DNA of 64,000 bases from NCBI GenBank assembly GCA_024710005.1, contig JANJVQ010000018.1, forward strand, positions 1-64,000. Reading direction: 5' to 3'. Shown piece by piece: positions 36,578-44,974 of the stretch (position 1 is the first letter of the stretch; each line of letters starts with the position of its first letter). The notes beneath the pieces were generated by a model, which was given only the letters and a program-made list of their open reading frames with translations, made no database searches and had not been told where the DNA came from. A program made the translations under genes and the position numbers. This stretch comes from Paludibacter sp. Its GTDB lineage: Bacteria; Bacteroidota; Bacteroidia; Bacteroidales; Paludibacteraceae.

Positions 36578-37651
36578 TTAGAGTTTTAGAATTTCAACTA
36601 ATTCTATGTTTATGTATAAAGTTTCACGTCCAATTTTCAGTGATTTCAGAACCCCAATTCGTTCAAGTTCTCTTAAATAACGTGACGCAGCTTTTCTTTC
36701 AACCTGAAGTGTATTCACTACAAAGTCAATTTTTGAATATGGTTGTTCGAATAACAATTCAACCAATTCTTTTCGATAGATTTTTGGTGCAAGCTGTTGA
36801 ACTTTTTCTATTGTTGAATCCAACGATTTTCTGATTGTGCTTATCTTCTCAATAGTTCGAATTGCAGTCTTTTCAATCGCATTCAATATAAAAAGTATCC
36901 ATTCTTCCCATTCACCAGTCGTGTTCGTTCGATTAAGCAATCTGTAGTATTCGGCTTTGTTTTCAATGATATACGAACTCAGATAAAGAATTGGAATGTC
37001 AATCAATTTATTCATAATCAAATAAAGTATATTGAGGATTCTTCCTGTTCTTCCGTTTCCATCATAAAACGGGTGAATACTTTCAAACTGATAATGATAT
37101 ACTGCTAAATTTATTAGCGGAGACAAACTTTGGTCTGTGTCGTTAAAGTAATTAATGAAATTTGTCAAAAGGTCAATAATTTCAATCTCGTCTTGTGGAG
37201 GAGTGTATACAACTTCTCCTGTATTACTGTTTTTCAAGACAGTTCCCGGCACATTTCTTATTCCAGCGGAATTTCCAACAAGTACTTGTTGAATGCTTTT
37301 TATGTCGTTAACACTCAAAAATCCCTGTTTCTCAACCAAGTCAAAACCAAGAAAAATTGCTTTTCGATAATTCACCACTTCTTTTGTCGCAGCGGTAATG
37401 TTTGATTTGTCAATTGCAATTGCTTTGTAAAGTTCGTCTTGGGTAGTAATTATATTCTCAATTTCCGAACTGTCTTTCGCTTCCTGAAGCACAATTGCAT
37501 TCACAAGCATTAGTTGATTCGGAATAGTTTTCGCTATTCCTTTTAATTCAGCCAAGGCTGTTGCGGCTTTAGCTGTCTGTCTAAGAATCCTAATCGTTTC
37601 AACTTTTTCTGTCTGCGGTGGTAACTTTTCAAGCTTATAATCTGGTGTCAT
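36578..37651 (-). CDS. Fic-domain protein (probable AMPylase)
   Basis: 357 residues from the ATG at 37651; a GTG at 37660 is the alternative. The Fic core HPFYDGNGRTGRILN (about residue 194) has the catalytic His, phosphate-binding GNGR and second Arg, so it should be active. The N-terminal helix holds SSEIEN, matching the inhibitory (S/T)xxxE(G/N) motif that blocks ATP binding (class II). A C-terminal winged-helix-like segment (ELVELLFEQPYSKIDFVVNTLQVERKAASRYL) may bind DNA. Visibly AT-richer than its neighbours, suggesting transfer. Likely self-inhibited target modifier; partner unknown. Confidence 0.9.
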   Translation of the reverse strand: MTPDYKLEKLPPQTEKVETIRILRQTAKAATALAELKGIAKTIPNQLMLVNAIVLQEAKDSSEIENIITTQDELYKAIAIDKSNITAATKEVVNYRKAIFLGFDLVEKQGFLSVNDIKSIQQVLVGNSAGIRNVPGTVLKNSNTGEVVYTPPQDEIEIIDLLTNFINYFNDTDQSLSPLINLAVYHYQFESIHPFYDGNGRTGRILNILYLIMNKLIDIPILYLSSYIIENKAEYYRLLNRTNTTGEWEEWILFILNAIEKTAIRTIEKISTIRKSLDSTIEKVQQLAPKIYRKELVELLFEQPYSKIDFVVNTLQVERKAASRYLRELERIGVLKSLKIGRETLYINIELVEILKL

Positions 37652-37910
37652 TTGTCCCACATTTATTTAATTCGTCCCAAAAGTACAAAATATGGTACAT
37701 ATACCAATCTTTTTTTCTTTATTTTTTTGCATGCCAATAACATCACACCATCTAAATACATAATATACTTCTTGTCGTTTTTCAGGTATACAATGCGATT
37801 CCCTCAAAAACCACCTAAAATCTTTTCACTTGCATTTCAATAAAAAACCATTCCGCTCATTATCGATTAGATTCTCCAACAAACTCAACTGAATTTTTTC
37901 TATGCAAACT

Positions 37911-37990
37911 TAAAAATAAATTTCGATAAATTTAACATGCGGCAGCAATTTTCTTTCATTTCTAATCACTTAGCTGAATAATAGCTACAT
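37911..37990. repeat. Conserved 80-bp block, copy A of a paired intergenic element
   Basis: This block aligns with 52366-52445, sharing ATAAATTTAAC, ATTTTCTTTCATTT and TAATCACTTA in the same order and spacing. It precedes the 22-nt repeat array at 38073. The rest of the 615-base gap between the Fic gene and the T9SS gene shows no convincing ORF. Confidence 0.7.
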
Positions 37991-38072
37991 GAAGAAGTAT
38001 AATATACTGATAAAGTGGTGGTTCTATTTCAGTTAATGGCGTTGAATGCAATATCAGTACCTGGCTGAAGAC

Positions 38073-38194
38073 AGATGGGCATCTATCTCAAATTAGATGG
38101 GCATCTATCGTCAACGAGATGGGCATCTAATGACAACAAGATGGGCATCTATTGTCAGCGAGATGGGCATCTAACTTAAATTAGATGCCCATCT
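38073..38194. repeat. 22-nt-period array of AGATGGGCATCT dyads (six units)
   Basis: The core AGATGGGCATCT starts at 38073, 38095, 38117, 38139 and 38161, each exactly 22 nt apart. A sixth core at 38183 is its reverse complement (AGATGCCCATCT), again in phase. Spacers are 9-10 nt and vary. Each core is a 4-bp dyad around GGGC. Units five and six make a perfect 13-bp stem with an 8-nt loop (38161-38194). Confidence 0.93.
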
Positions 38195-38195
38195 A

Positions 38196-38235
38196 TAAAA
38201 ACCCGGTCGGCTTACCCAAAAAAAACCGACCGGGT
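38196..38235 (-). terminator. Terminator of the T9SS gene at 38276
   Basis: On the minus strand ACCCGGTCGG pairs with CCGACCGGGT (10 bp, 15-nt loop) followed by TTTT. It resembles the terminator of the HU-like gene at 52771-52808 in sequence (shared CGGCTTA element). Confidence 0.85.
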
Positions 38236-38275
38236 CAAATCTTTATAGTCAGGTTTTCAGATATTTACAAGTAAT

Positions 38276-39193
38276 TTATTTTTTCATGACCTTTTGAATT
38301 GTTTGACAGGATTTAATTCCGGCTTTTACAACATATAATCCTGTTGGAAGCGCAGCCATATCAACTTCATTATTACCTTCCTGCAATGCTTGTTGCATTT
38401 TTAATTGTCCCTGCATATTATAAACTGAAACAAGTTGTCCGGATGCTTCACGTGCACATTTTATTGTAACGATGCTGTTATGTTGATTTGAATTGATTTG
38501 AATTGAATGTGTCCCATGTGTCTTATCAACTCCGGTATATGTATCTTCCCATACTTTTACATTATCGAAATAGTCAACCGAATAACCTGCATTACCGCCA
38601 TTCAGGAGCACTGCGTTGTATTTCAAAAAATTGCCGGCAAGGGTCATATTAGTGCCTTTCTGAACATCATCAATCCAAATATCCATGGTATTCATGACGG
38701 CATTATATTTTATTTTCACTTTGTACCACTGATTTTTATTATAAGATTGAAGGGTAGTACCTGCTGCATAAATTGAACCTGATTCGCTAAAGCCAACCGA
38801 TGCATAACCATAACTCCAACTTGAGATGTCATTGTTATTAAAGCCAATCATTGCATGCGGATAGCCGGTCATAAATACAGTACCCTCATGAGAAACTTTT
38901 ACATTTAACTCCAACCATACAATATCAGGTGTCGAAGTCAACAGGAATTCTGCATTTGCTGAATTGTTTGGTGCTCCTTCGAGTTTCAGGGAATTGGTTC
39001 CTGATACAAATTCGGAATTTGTTACCACCTGCAGATCGCTTCCTGCACCCGGATAACGCAACATCCAACTTGAAGGGAATGTACCAACTGTGTACGAATC
39101 AAAATTATCATCAAGCAAATACGAACTTTGACATATTGCCTTATTACCAAAGAGCATAAAAACAGTCAGGAGAATCAATGTAAGTTTTTTCAT
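38276..39193 (-). CDS. T9SS-sorted protein with jelly-roll (LamG/CBM-like) domain
   Basis: 305 residues: a signal peptide (MKKLTLILLTVFMLFGNKAICQ), a beta-sandwich-like domain about 23-215 (LDDNFDSYTVGTFPSSW...WYKVKIKYNAVMNTMDIWIDD...YFDNVKVWED) as in concanavalin-type lectin or DUF1080-like folds, and a C-terminal T9SS sorting domain (about 225-305) with VSVYNMQGQL, LPTGLYVVKAG and the basic end KVMKK. Exported across the outer membrane by T9SS and probably surface-attached or released. No catalytic residues are recognised. A glycan-binding role is inferred. Confidence 0.82.
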   Translation of the reverse strand: MKKLTLILLTVFMLFGNKAICQSSYLLDDNFDSYTVGTFPSSWMLRYPGAGSDLQVVTNSEFVSGTNSLKLEGAPNNSANAEFLLTSTPDIVWLELNVKVSHEGTVFMTGYPHAMIGFNNNDISSWSYGYASVGFSESGSIYAAGTTLQSYNKNQWYKVKIKYNAVMNTMDIWIDDVQKGTNMTLAGNFLKYNAVLLNGGNAGYSVDYFDNVKVWEDTYTGVDKTHGTHSIQINSNQHNSIVTIKCAREASGQLVSVYNMQGQLKMQQALQEGNNEVDMAALPTGLYVVKAGIKSCQTIQKVMKK

Positions 39194-39609
39194 TTTTAAA
39201 TGGTGTTTATTATTGTTTGTTTATAATGAATATGCTGGATGGAAGGCTGACCCGGGGAGAAATGGGTACGCCGTTACAAGTCAACACAAACGCTGCAAAA
39301 GTATGTATAAAGCAGAAAACGAATGTTTCATTATTACAGAGTCTAATGTGCTATTTTTACAATTTTACTCTTTTTGCTTCTCATTTTGTTCTTTTTTTTC
39401 ATGTAGCTACATAGTTTACACCGTCACACCCCGATACGCATACAGGTGTGGTTGAGACCTTAGTAGCACCTCCTATTTTACTTTCACGGTTACAAGGTGG
39501 GTTACATATCCGATTAATCGTGGTAAAAAACGGTAACCTTGCTTGTTTTACAAGGTAGTTCAGGCTGGAAGTTTTATTTTTGTAGATATTTGAAAAACGA
39601 TAAAATACC
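39194..39609. promoter_or_regulatory. Divergent control region, T9SS gene and GH38 gene
   Basis: A 416-base spacer. A minus-strand -7 box TACTTTTG lies at 39296-39303 (about 100 bases before the T9SS start). A plus-strand box TATTTTTG lies at 39575-39582 (27 bases before the GH38 start). Short direct and inverted pieces around GTTACAAGGTGGGTTAC and GGTAACC (39489-39550) could be operator sites, but no regulator binding site is recognised. Confidence 0.45.
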
Positions 39610-42600
39610 ATGAAGAAAAGACTATTGACCATTTTTACCGGTAGCCTGATGTGCGCCCTCTTGCTGGCACAACCAACCGCACAAAAAAAAGGAAAAGCCT
39701 ACCTTGTTTCCAACGCGCATTTCGACACCCAGTGGAACTGGGATGTGCAACGTTCCATCAGTGATTACATTCCGAAAACCATGCATCAGAACCTGATGCT
39801 GATGGATAAATACCCGAACTACATCTTCAACTTCGAAGGGGGAATCAAATACGCCTGGATGAAAGAGTATTTCCCGCTGGAATATGAATTAGTAAAAAAA
39901 CGCATCGCCGAAGGGCGCTGGCATGTGACCGGCAGCACCTGGGATGCCAATGATGCCAATATCCCGTCGCCTGAATCAACTACCCGCAACATCCTCTACG
40001 GTCAGCAGTACTACCGCGATGAATTCGGCGTGCAGGGCACCGACATTTTCCTGCCCGACTGCTTCGGATTTGGTTATACCTTGCCCTCTATGGCGGCTCA
40101 CTCGGGACTTATCGGTTTTTCCACGCAAAAACTGCAATGGCGACATAAACCTTTTCACGGAGACAGCAAAATCCCGTTCGAAATCGGTTTGTGGGAAGGC
40201 GTTGACGGTTCGCGTGTCATGCTGGTTGCCGACGGAAAATCATACGTAACGAAGTGGAAAGATGAAGACTTAAGCAAAAACCCCCAACTGCTGGATTATG
40301 TAAGTGAGAGTCCGATTAAAACGGTATATCATTACTACGGAACCGGCGACACAGGCGGCGCTCCTACCATCGAATCGGTAAGGGCGGTCGAAAAAGGATT
40401 GGCAGGAAACGGTCCGGTTGAGATTATCAGCGCCACGAGCGACCAGTTGTACAAAGATTTTCTGCCATTCGAAAATCATCCCGAACTGCCTGTATTCAAA
40501 GGGGAATTGCTGATGGATGTACACGCGACCGGCTGCTACACTTCTCAGGCCGCGATGAAACGCTATAACCGGCTGAATGAATTACTGGGCGATGCAGCCG
40601 AACGTTCGGCTGTGGTTGCCGACTGGCTGGGTGCGGTGGAGTATCCCGGGCAAACGCTGACGGAAGCCTGGAAACGTTTCATCTGGCACCAGTTTCACGA
40701 CGACCTTACCGGAACCAGTACGCCCCGTGCCTATGAATTTTCGTGGAATGATGAGCTAATCTCACTTAAACAATTTGGCAATGTACTGACCACGTCAACC
40801 GGCGCTGTTTCGCGCGCATTGAACACCAATGTGAAAGGATTGCCGCTCGTGTTGTTCAACCCGCTGGTAATCCCGGTTGCTGAAAATATCGAAATTGAAG
40901 TCCCCGCGAGCAAAGCAACCGACCGTTTTATCGTGTATGATGAGAACGGTAAAGCGCTCCCAACACAGAATGGTGCCTATACAAACGGTAAACTGACCTT
41001 AATTATAACGGCGCAACTGCCTTCGTGCGGTTACGTGGTTTACGACATCAGAAAAGGAAAACCGAACAGGATGTCGACCGTGAAAGTTAATAACACCTCC
41101 ATCGAAAACAGTGTGTATCGTGTATCCCTTGATGCCAACGGCGATATCGCTTCCATCTTCGACAAGCAAAACAACCGCGAACTGGTGAAAAACGGACAAT
41201 CCATCCGCCTGGCTTTGTTTCCGGAGAATGAGTCTTTCGCCTGGCCGGCATGGGAAATACTGAAAAAGACGATGGATAAAGCCCCCGTTTCTATTACTGA
41301 AAATGTAAAAATATCAGTAGCTGAACAGGGGGCTGTGCGCGGATCGTTGCGCGTGGAAAGAACCTACGGCACATCGAATTTTGTTCAGTATATTCGCTTG
41401 CATGAAGGAGCGCAAGCCGACAGAATCGACATCGTGAACGAAATCGACTGGCAGACAACCAACGCGTTGCTCAAAGCTGAATTCCCGCTGAGTGTTTCGA
41501 ATCCCGAAGCAACATACGACCTGGGATTAGGCGCTATCAAACGGGGCAACAACACCGATATCGCTTACGAAATCTTTGCGCAACAGTGGGCTGACCTGAC
41601 CGACAAGAAAGGTGATTATGGAGTAGCGGTACTCAACGACAGTAAATACGGCTGGGACAAACCCAACGATAACACCATCCGCCTGACTTTATTACATACC
41701 CCAAAAACAAGAGGTGGATATGCTTATCAGGACAAACAGGATTTTGGCAAGCATATTTTCACTTATTCTATCGTCGGACACACCAAGGATTATGTAAGCG
41801 CCGGTATCGTACACAAGGCCGAACTACTCAATCAACAGCCGAAGTCGTTCATTGCAACTAAACAGGCTGGCGAGTTGGGCAGCAGCTTCTCATTCCTGCA
41901 AAACAACAATACCAATGTGCTGATAAAAGCCATCAAACAGGCTGAAAAATCGGATGAATATGTGATTCGGCTCTACGAAAGTTCCGGACAAAACAAGCAG
42001 GCTGCTACCCTCACCTTCCCGGCTCAAATCCTTTCGGCCAAGGAACTGAACGGAGTTGAGGACGAAACCGGAACAGCACAGTTTGAAGGGAATCAACTGA
42101 AAATCGACATCAACGCCTTCGGAGTAAAAACGTTCAAAGTAAAATTAGCCAGTGCGGGCAAAGCAAGTCTGAACAAGGTCTCCACGGCTGTTCTTTCATT
42201 GCCTTTCGACACCAAGTCAACTACCTATAATGCATTCCGCAACACAGCGAATTTCGATGGCAAAGGCAACTCATTCGCGGCTGAACTTTTCCCTGAAAAA
42301 ATAGATTTCAAAGGAATACGCTTCGAACTGGCAGGCGCCGATGAACCTAATGCTCTGAAATGCCGTGGTCAGGTTATCGATCTGCCACAGGGAAATTTCA
42401 ATAGAGTTTACTTACTGACAGCTTCTACCGGGACCGACATGAAAGCTACTTTCACGGTCAATCAGCAAAAACAGGAAGTGGTAGTTCCGTCCTACACCGG
42501 CTTTATTGGTCAATGGGGGCATACAGGACACACCGAAGCCTATCTGAAACCGGCCGACATCGCTTTCGTGGGAACCCACCGGCATTCGATGAGCGAAAAC

Positions 42601-43224
42601 AAGGACTTGCCTTATGAGTTCACCTATATGTTCGCCGTAACAGTTGATCTGCCGAAAGGCGCCAAACAACTGGTACTGCCCGAAAACTCGAAAATTGTCG
42701 TGTTTGCCGCAACGGCTGTACAGGATGATAACAACGGACTAAGCGCTGCTGCCGATATCCTGAAAGTCGCCCTGCCTGAACCTGAAATTTTGGAAACTGA
42801 ATTTGCAAAATACAACCTGCTTTTCGGGAAACCGGTCATTGAAAAGTCAGGACAAGTAAACCAGCATGAAAGAGCTGAGTATGCTACCGACGAGGATATC
42901 AGCACGAAATGGTGCGACAACAGTGGCAGCAATCCTAAACACATCGTGGTGGATCTGGGGGCTGAAAGAACCTTGCGCGGATGGTTAGTACTTCATGCCG
43001 GAATGGAAAACAGTGAATTTATCACCCGCGATTTTGCCTTGCAGGTAAAACTGAAACAAGACGAGGAATGGCGCACGGTAGATAGCGTGACCGGTAATAA
43101 AAGTCTCGAAACCGACCGCAAGTTGCCGGGCGAAGTGAAAGCGCGCTATGTAAAGCTGAATGTAATCAAAGGAGAGCAGAATCTCAGCAATGTAGCGCGG
43201 ATTTATGATTTTCAGGTGTATTAA
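39610..43224 (+). CDS. Alpha-mannosidase, glycoside hydrolase family 38, with C-terminal discoidin-like domain
   Basis: 1204 residues with a signal peptide (1-20). The GH38 catalytic domain starts with YLVSNAHFDTQWNWD (zinc His and Asp, about residues 36-39) and has the nucleophile Asp in LPDCFGFGYTLP (about 142). A further zinc His follows in IWHQFHDDLTGT (about 360). The middle alpha-mannosidase domain and beta-sandwich follow, and the last about 140 residues look like an F5/8 (discoidin) module (ATDEDISTKWCDN...HIVVDLGAERTLRGW). It hydrolyses alpha-mannosides, probably in the periplasm. Followed by GH125, a common alpha-mannan or N-glycan-degrading pair. Confidence 0.93.
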   Translation: MKKRLLTIFTGSLMCALLLAQPTAQKKGKAYLVSNAHFDTQWNWDVQRSISDYIPKTMHQNLMLMDKYPNYIFNFEGGIKYAWMKEYFPLEYELVKKRIAEGRWHVTGSTWDANDANIPSPESTTRNILYGQQYYRDEFGVQGTDIFLPDCFGFGYTLPSMAAHSGLIGFSTQKLQWRHKPFHGDSKIPFEIGLWEGVDGSRVMLVADGKSYVTKWKDEDLSKNPQLLDYVSESPIKTVYHYYGTGDTGGAPTIESVRAVEKGLAGNGPVEIISATSDQLYKDFLPFENHPELPVFKGELLMDVHATGCYTSQAAMKRYNRLNELLGDAAERSAVVADWLGAVEYPGQTLTEAWKRFIWHQFHDDLTGTSTPRAYEFSWNDELISLKQFGNVLTTSTGAVSRALNTNVKGLPLVLFNPLVIPVAENIEIEVPASKATDRFIVYDENGKALPTQNGAYTNGKLTLIITAQLPSCGYVVYDIRKGKPNRMSTVKVNNTSIENSVYRVSLDANGDIASIFDKQNNRELVKNGQSIRLALFPENESFAWPAWEILKKTMDKAPVSITENVKISVAEQGAVRGSLRVERTYGTSNFVQYIRLHEGAQADRIDIVNEIDWQTTNALLKAEFPLSVSNPEATYDLGLGAIKRGNNTDIAYEIFAQQWADLTDKKGDYGVAVLNDSKYGWDKPNDNTIRLTLLHTPKTRGGYAYQDKQDFGKHIFTYSIVGHTKDYVSAGIVHKAELLNQQPKSFIATKQAGELGSSFSFLQNNNTNVLIKAIKQAEKSDEYVIRLYESSGQNKQAATLTFPAQILSAKELNGVEDETGTAQFEGNQLKIDINAFGVKTFKVKLASAGKASLNKVSTAVLSLPFDTKSTTYNAFRNTANFDGKGNSFAAELFPEKIDFKGIRFELAGADEPNALKCRGQVIDLPQGNFNRVYLLTASTGTDMKATFTVNQQKQEVVVPSYTGFIGQWGHTGHTEAYLKPADIAFVGTHRHSMSENKDLPYEFTYMFAVTVDLPKGAKQLVLPENSKIVVFAATAVQDDNNGLSAAADILKVALPEPEILETEFAKYNLLFGKPVIEKSGQVNQHERAEYATDEDISTKWCDNSGSNPKHIVVDLGAERTLRGWLVLHAGMENSEFITRDFALQVKLKQDEEWRTVDSVTGNKSLETDRKLPGEVKARYVKLNVIKGEQNLSNVARIYDFQVY

Positions 43225-43232
43225 ACTTTCTG

Positions 43233-43396
43233 AACCACAAAAGGCACAAAAGGAAGACTAAGGAATCACAAAAGAACTAATAGCGAATAGTGAATAGCGA
43301 ATAGCGAATAACGGAAGTGATGCCCCCCTCTATTAATTCTTAATTTATAATTTTTAATTTTCACTTTTGTGTTTCCTTAGTCTTCCTTTTGTGGTT
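43233..43396. repeat. AACCACAAAAGG inverted repeat with GCGAATA core, copy 2
   Basis: The left arm starts AACCACAAAAGGCACAAAAG (43233) and continues GAAGACTAAGGAATCACAAAAG to 43274. The right arm (43364-43396) is its inverse, lacking one GCACAAAAG unit and with one mismatch. The interior holds five GCGAATA/GTGAATA units (43281-43314) and a T-rich tract. It fills the GH38-GH125 gap. Confidence 0.85.
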
Positions 43397-43434
43397 AAAA
43401 ATTCAAATTTAAACAATCAAATCTAACATACAAC

Positions 43435-44889
43435 ATGAACAAAAAAACCTCAATTCTATCATTCGTTTTTGCACTTGCTGCAACGACCATGGTAAGTGCC
43501 GGCATCACAACCGAGCTGGCGAGCGACAACACCAAAGTTTATATCTCGCAACGTCCAAAGCCTGCCAAGCGCCTTTTCAGTTCCGATGCAGTGGAAATGA
43601 AGATAGCGGAAGTAACCAAACAGCTTACCAACGCCCGTCTGCGCTGGATGTTCGAGAACTGCTTCCCGAATACCATTGATACTACCGTACGCTATTATAC
43701 TACAGAAGATGGCGACGATGACACGGTGGTGTACACCGGCGATATCCACGCCATGTGGCTCCGCGACTCCGGCGCACAGGTATATCCTTACATCAAATTA
43801 GCCAAAGACGATCCGAAACTGCAGAAGATGTTGCGCGGGGTCATTCTCCGACAGTTCAAAAGCATCATCATCGATCCGTATGCCAATGCTTTCCTCGACC
43901 CACACGATCCCAATCCCGACCACCACTGGATGAGTGATAAAACCGATATGAAGCCGGAACTCCACGAACGCAAGTGGGAAATCGACTCCCTGTGCTACGT
44001 GATTCGCTTAGCTTATGAATACTGGAAAGAAACCGGCGACGCTTCCATCTTTGGCAAAGAATGGGAACAAGCCATCGCGCTCATCGTGCAGACTTTCAGG
44101 GAACAGCAGAAAAAAGACGGTCACGGTCCGTACACCTTCCTGCGTGTTACCGATCGCCAGCTCGACACCATGTCCAACAACGGCAAGGGTAATCCCGTGA
44201 AGCCGGTCGGACTGATTGCTTCAGCTTTCCGTCCTTCTGACGATGCCACTACTTTCCAGTTCCTGATTCCGTCGAACTTCTTCGCGGTGACTTCCCTCCG
44301 CAAAGCTGCCGAAATTCTGAATACGGTGAACAACGACAAAGCAACAGCAGTTCAATGTACGTCCTTAGCCAGCGAAGTAGAAACAGCACTAAAGAAATAT
44401 GCCGTTTACAAACATCCGAAGTATGGAAAGATTTACGCTTTCGAAGTTGATGGTTTCGGTAATCAGTTGCTGATGGACGATGCCAACGTACCGAGCCTGC
44501 TGGCCATGTCGTACCTCGGCGATGTAAAATCAACCGATAAGATTTACCAGAACACCCGCAAGTTCGTTTGGAGTGAAGACAATCCCTACTTCTTCAAAGG
44601 AAAAGCAGGCGAAGGCATCGGCGGTCCGCACATCGGTTACGACATGATCTGGCCCATGAGCATCATGATGAAAGCCTTTACCAGCAAAGACGACAAAGAA
44701 ATTAAATGGTGCATCGAAACCCTGATGAAGACCGATGCCGGTACCGGCTTCATGCACGAGTCCTTCCACAAGGACGATCCGAACAACTACACCCGCTCGT
44801 GGTTTGCCTGGCAGAACACCCTTTTCGGGGAGTTGATTATCAAGTTAATTGACGAAGGAAAACTCGGGTTGCTGAATAGCATCCAATAA
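43435..44889 (+). CDS. Exo-alpha-1,6-mannosidase, glycoside hydrolase family 125
   Basis: 484 residues with a signal peptide (about 1-22). The (alpha/alpha)6 domain has DIHAMWLRDSGAQVYPY (the acid Asp and substrate-binding Arg), FLDPHDPNPDHHWMSDKTDMKPELHERKWEIDSLCY (three consecutive conserved pieces), and GGPHIGYDMIWPMSIMMKA near the C-terminus, all GH125 hallmarks. GH125 enzymes are metal-independent inverting alpha-1,6-mannosidases acting on N-glycan or mannan remnants. It likely follows GH38 in one transcript despite the repeat-filled 210-base gap, and a strong terminator ends the unit. Confidence 0.94.
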   Translation: MNKKTSILSFVFALAATTMVSAGITTELASDNTKVYISQRPKPAKRLFSSDAVEMKIAEVTKQLTNARLRWMFENCFPNTIDTTVRYYTTEDGDDDTVVYTGDIHAMWLRDSGAQVYPYIKLAKDDPKLQKMLRGVILRQFKSIIIDPYANAFLDPHDPNPDHHWMSDKTDMKPELHERKWEIDSLCYVIRLAYEYWKETGDASIFGKEWEQAIALIVQTFREQQKKDGHGPYTFLRVTDRQLDTMSNNGKGNPVKPVGLIASAFRPSDDATTFQFLIPSNFFAVTSLRKAAEILNTVNNDKATAVQCTSLASEVETALKKYAVYKHPKYGKIYAFEVDGFGNQLLMDDANVPSLLAMSYLGDVKSTDKIYQNTRKFVWSEDNPYFFKGKAGEGIGGPHIGYDMIWPMSIMMKAFTSKDDKEIKWCIETLMKTDAGTGFMHESFHKDDPNNYTRSWFAWQNTLFGELIIKLIDEGKLGLLNSIQ

Positions 44890-44898
44890 ACCAACATT

Positions 44899-44951
44899 GC
44901 AAACCGGAATTAATCAATCAACCAGGTTGAAAATTCCGGTTTGCTTTGTTT
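44899..44951 (+). terminator. Terminator after GH125
   Basis: GCAAACCGGAATT (44899-44911) pairs perfectly with AATTCCGGTTTGC (44932-44944); the loop contains a smaller CAACC/GGTTG hairpin, and TTTGTTT follows. Confidence 0.85.
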
Positions 44952-44974
44952 ACGTGTAATCTATCTTACGATAA

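Noticed and set aside
37900-37959. Small conserved minus-strand ORF (19 codons) also found at 52353-52415 (20 codons), both starting MKEN
   Set aside because: The differences between the copies fall at first and second codon positions as often as third, so the block looks conserved as DNA or RNA rather than as protein.
38073-38194. CRISPR or TIGR-type guide array
   Set aside because: Repeats and spacers are too short for CRISPR, spacers resemble each other, and neither cas nor Tas (Nop-domain) genes are present.
39213-39455. 80-codon ORF upstream of the GH38 gene
   Set aside because: It overlaps the minus-strand promoter region and has no recognisable domain or ribosome-binding context.
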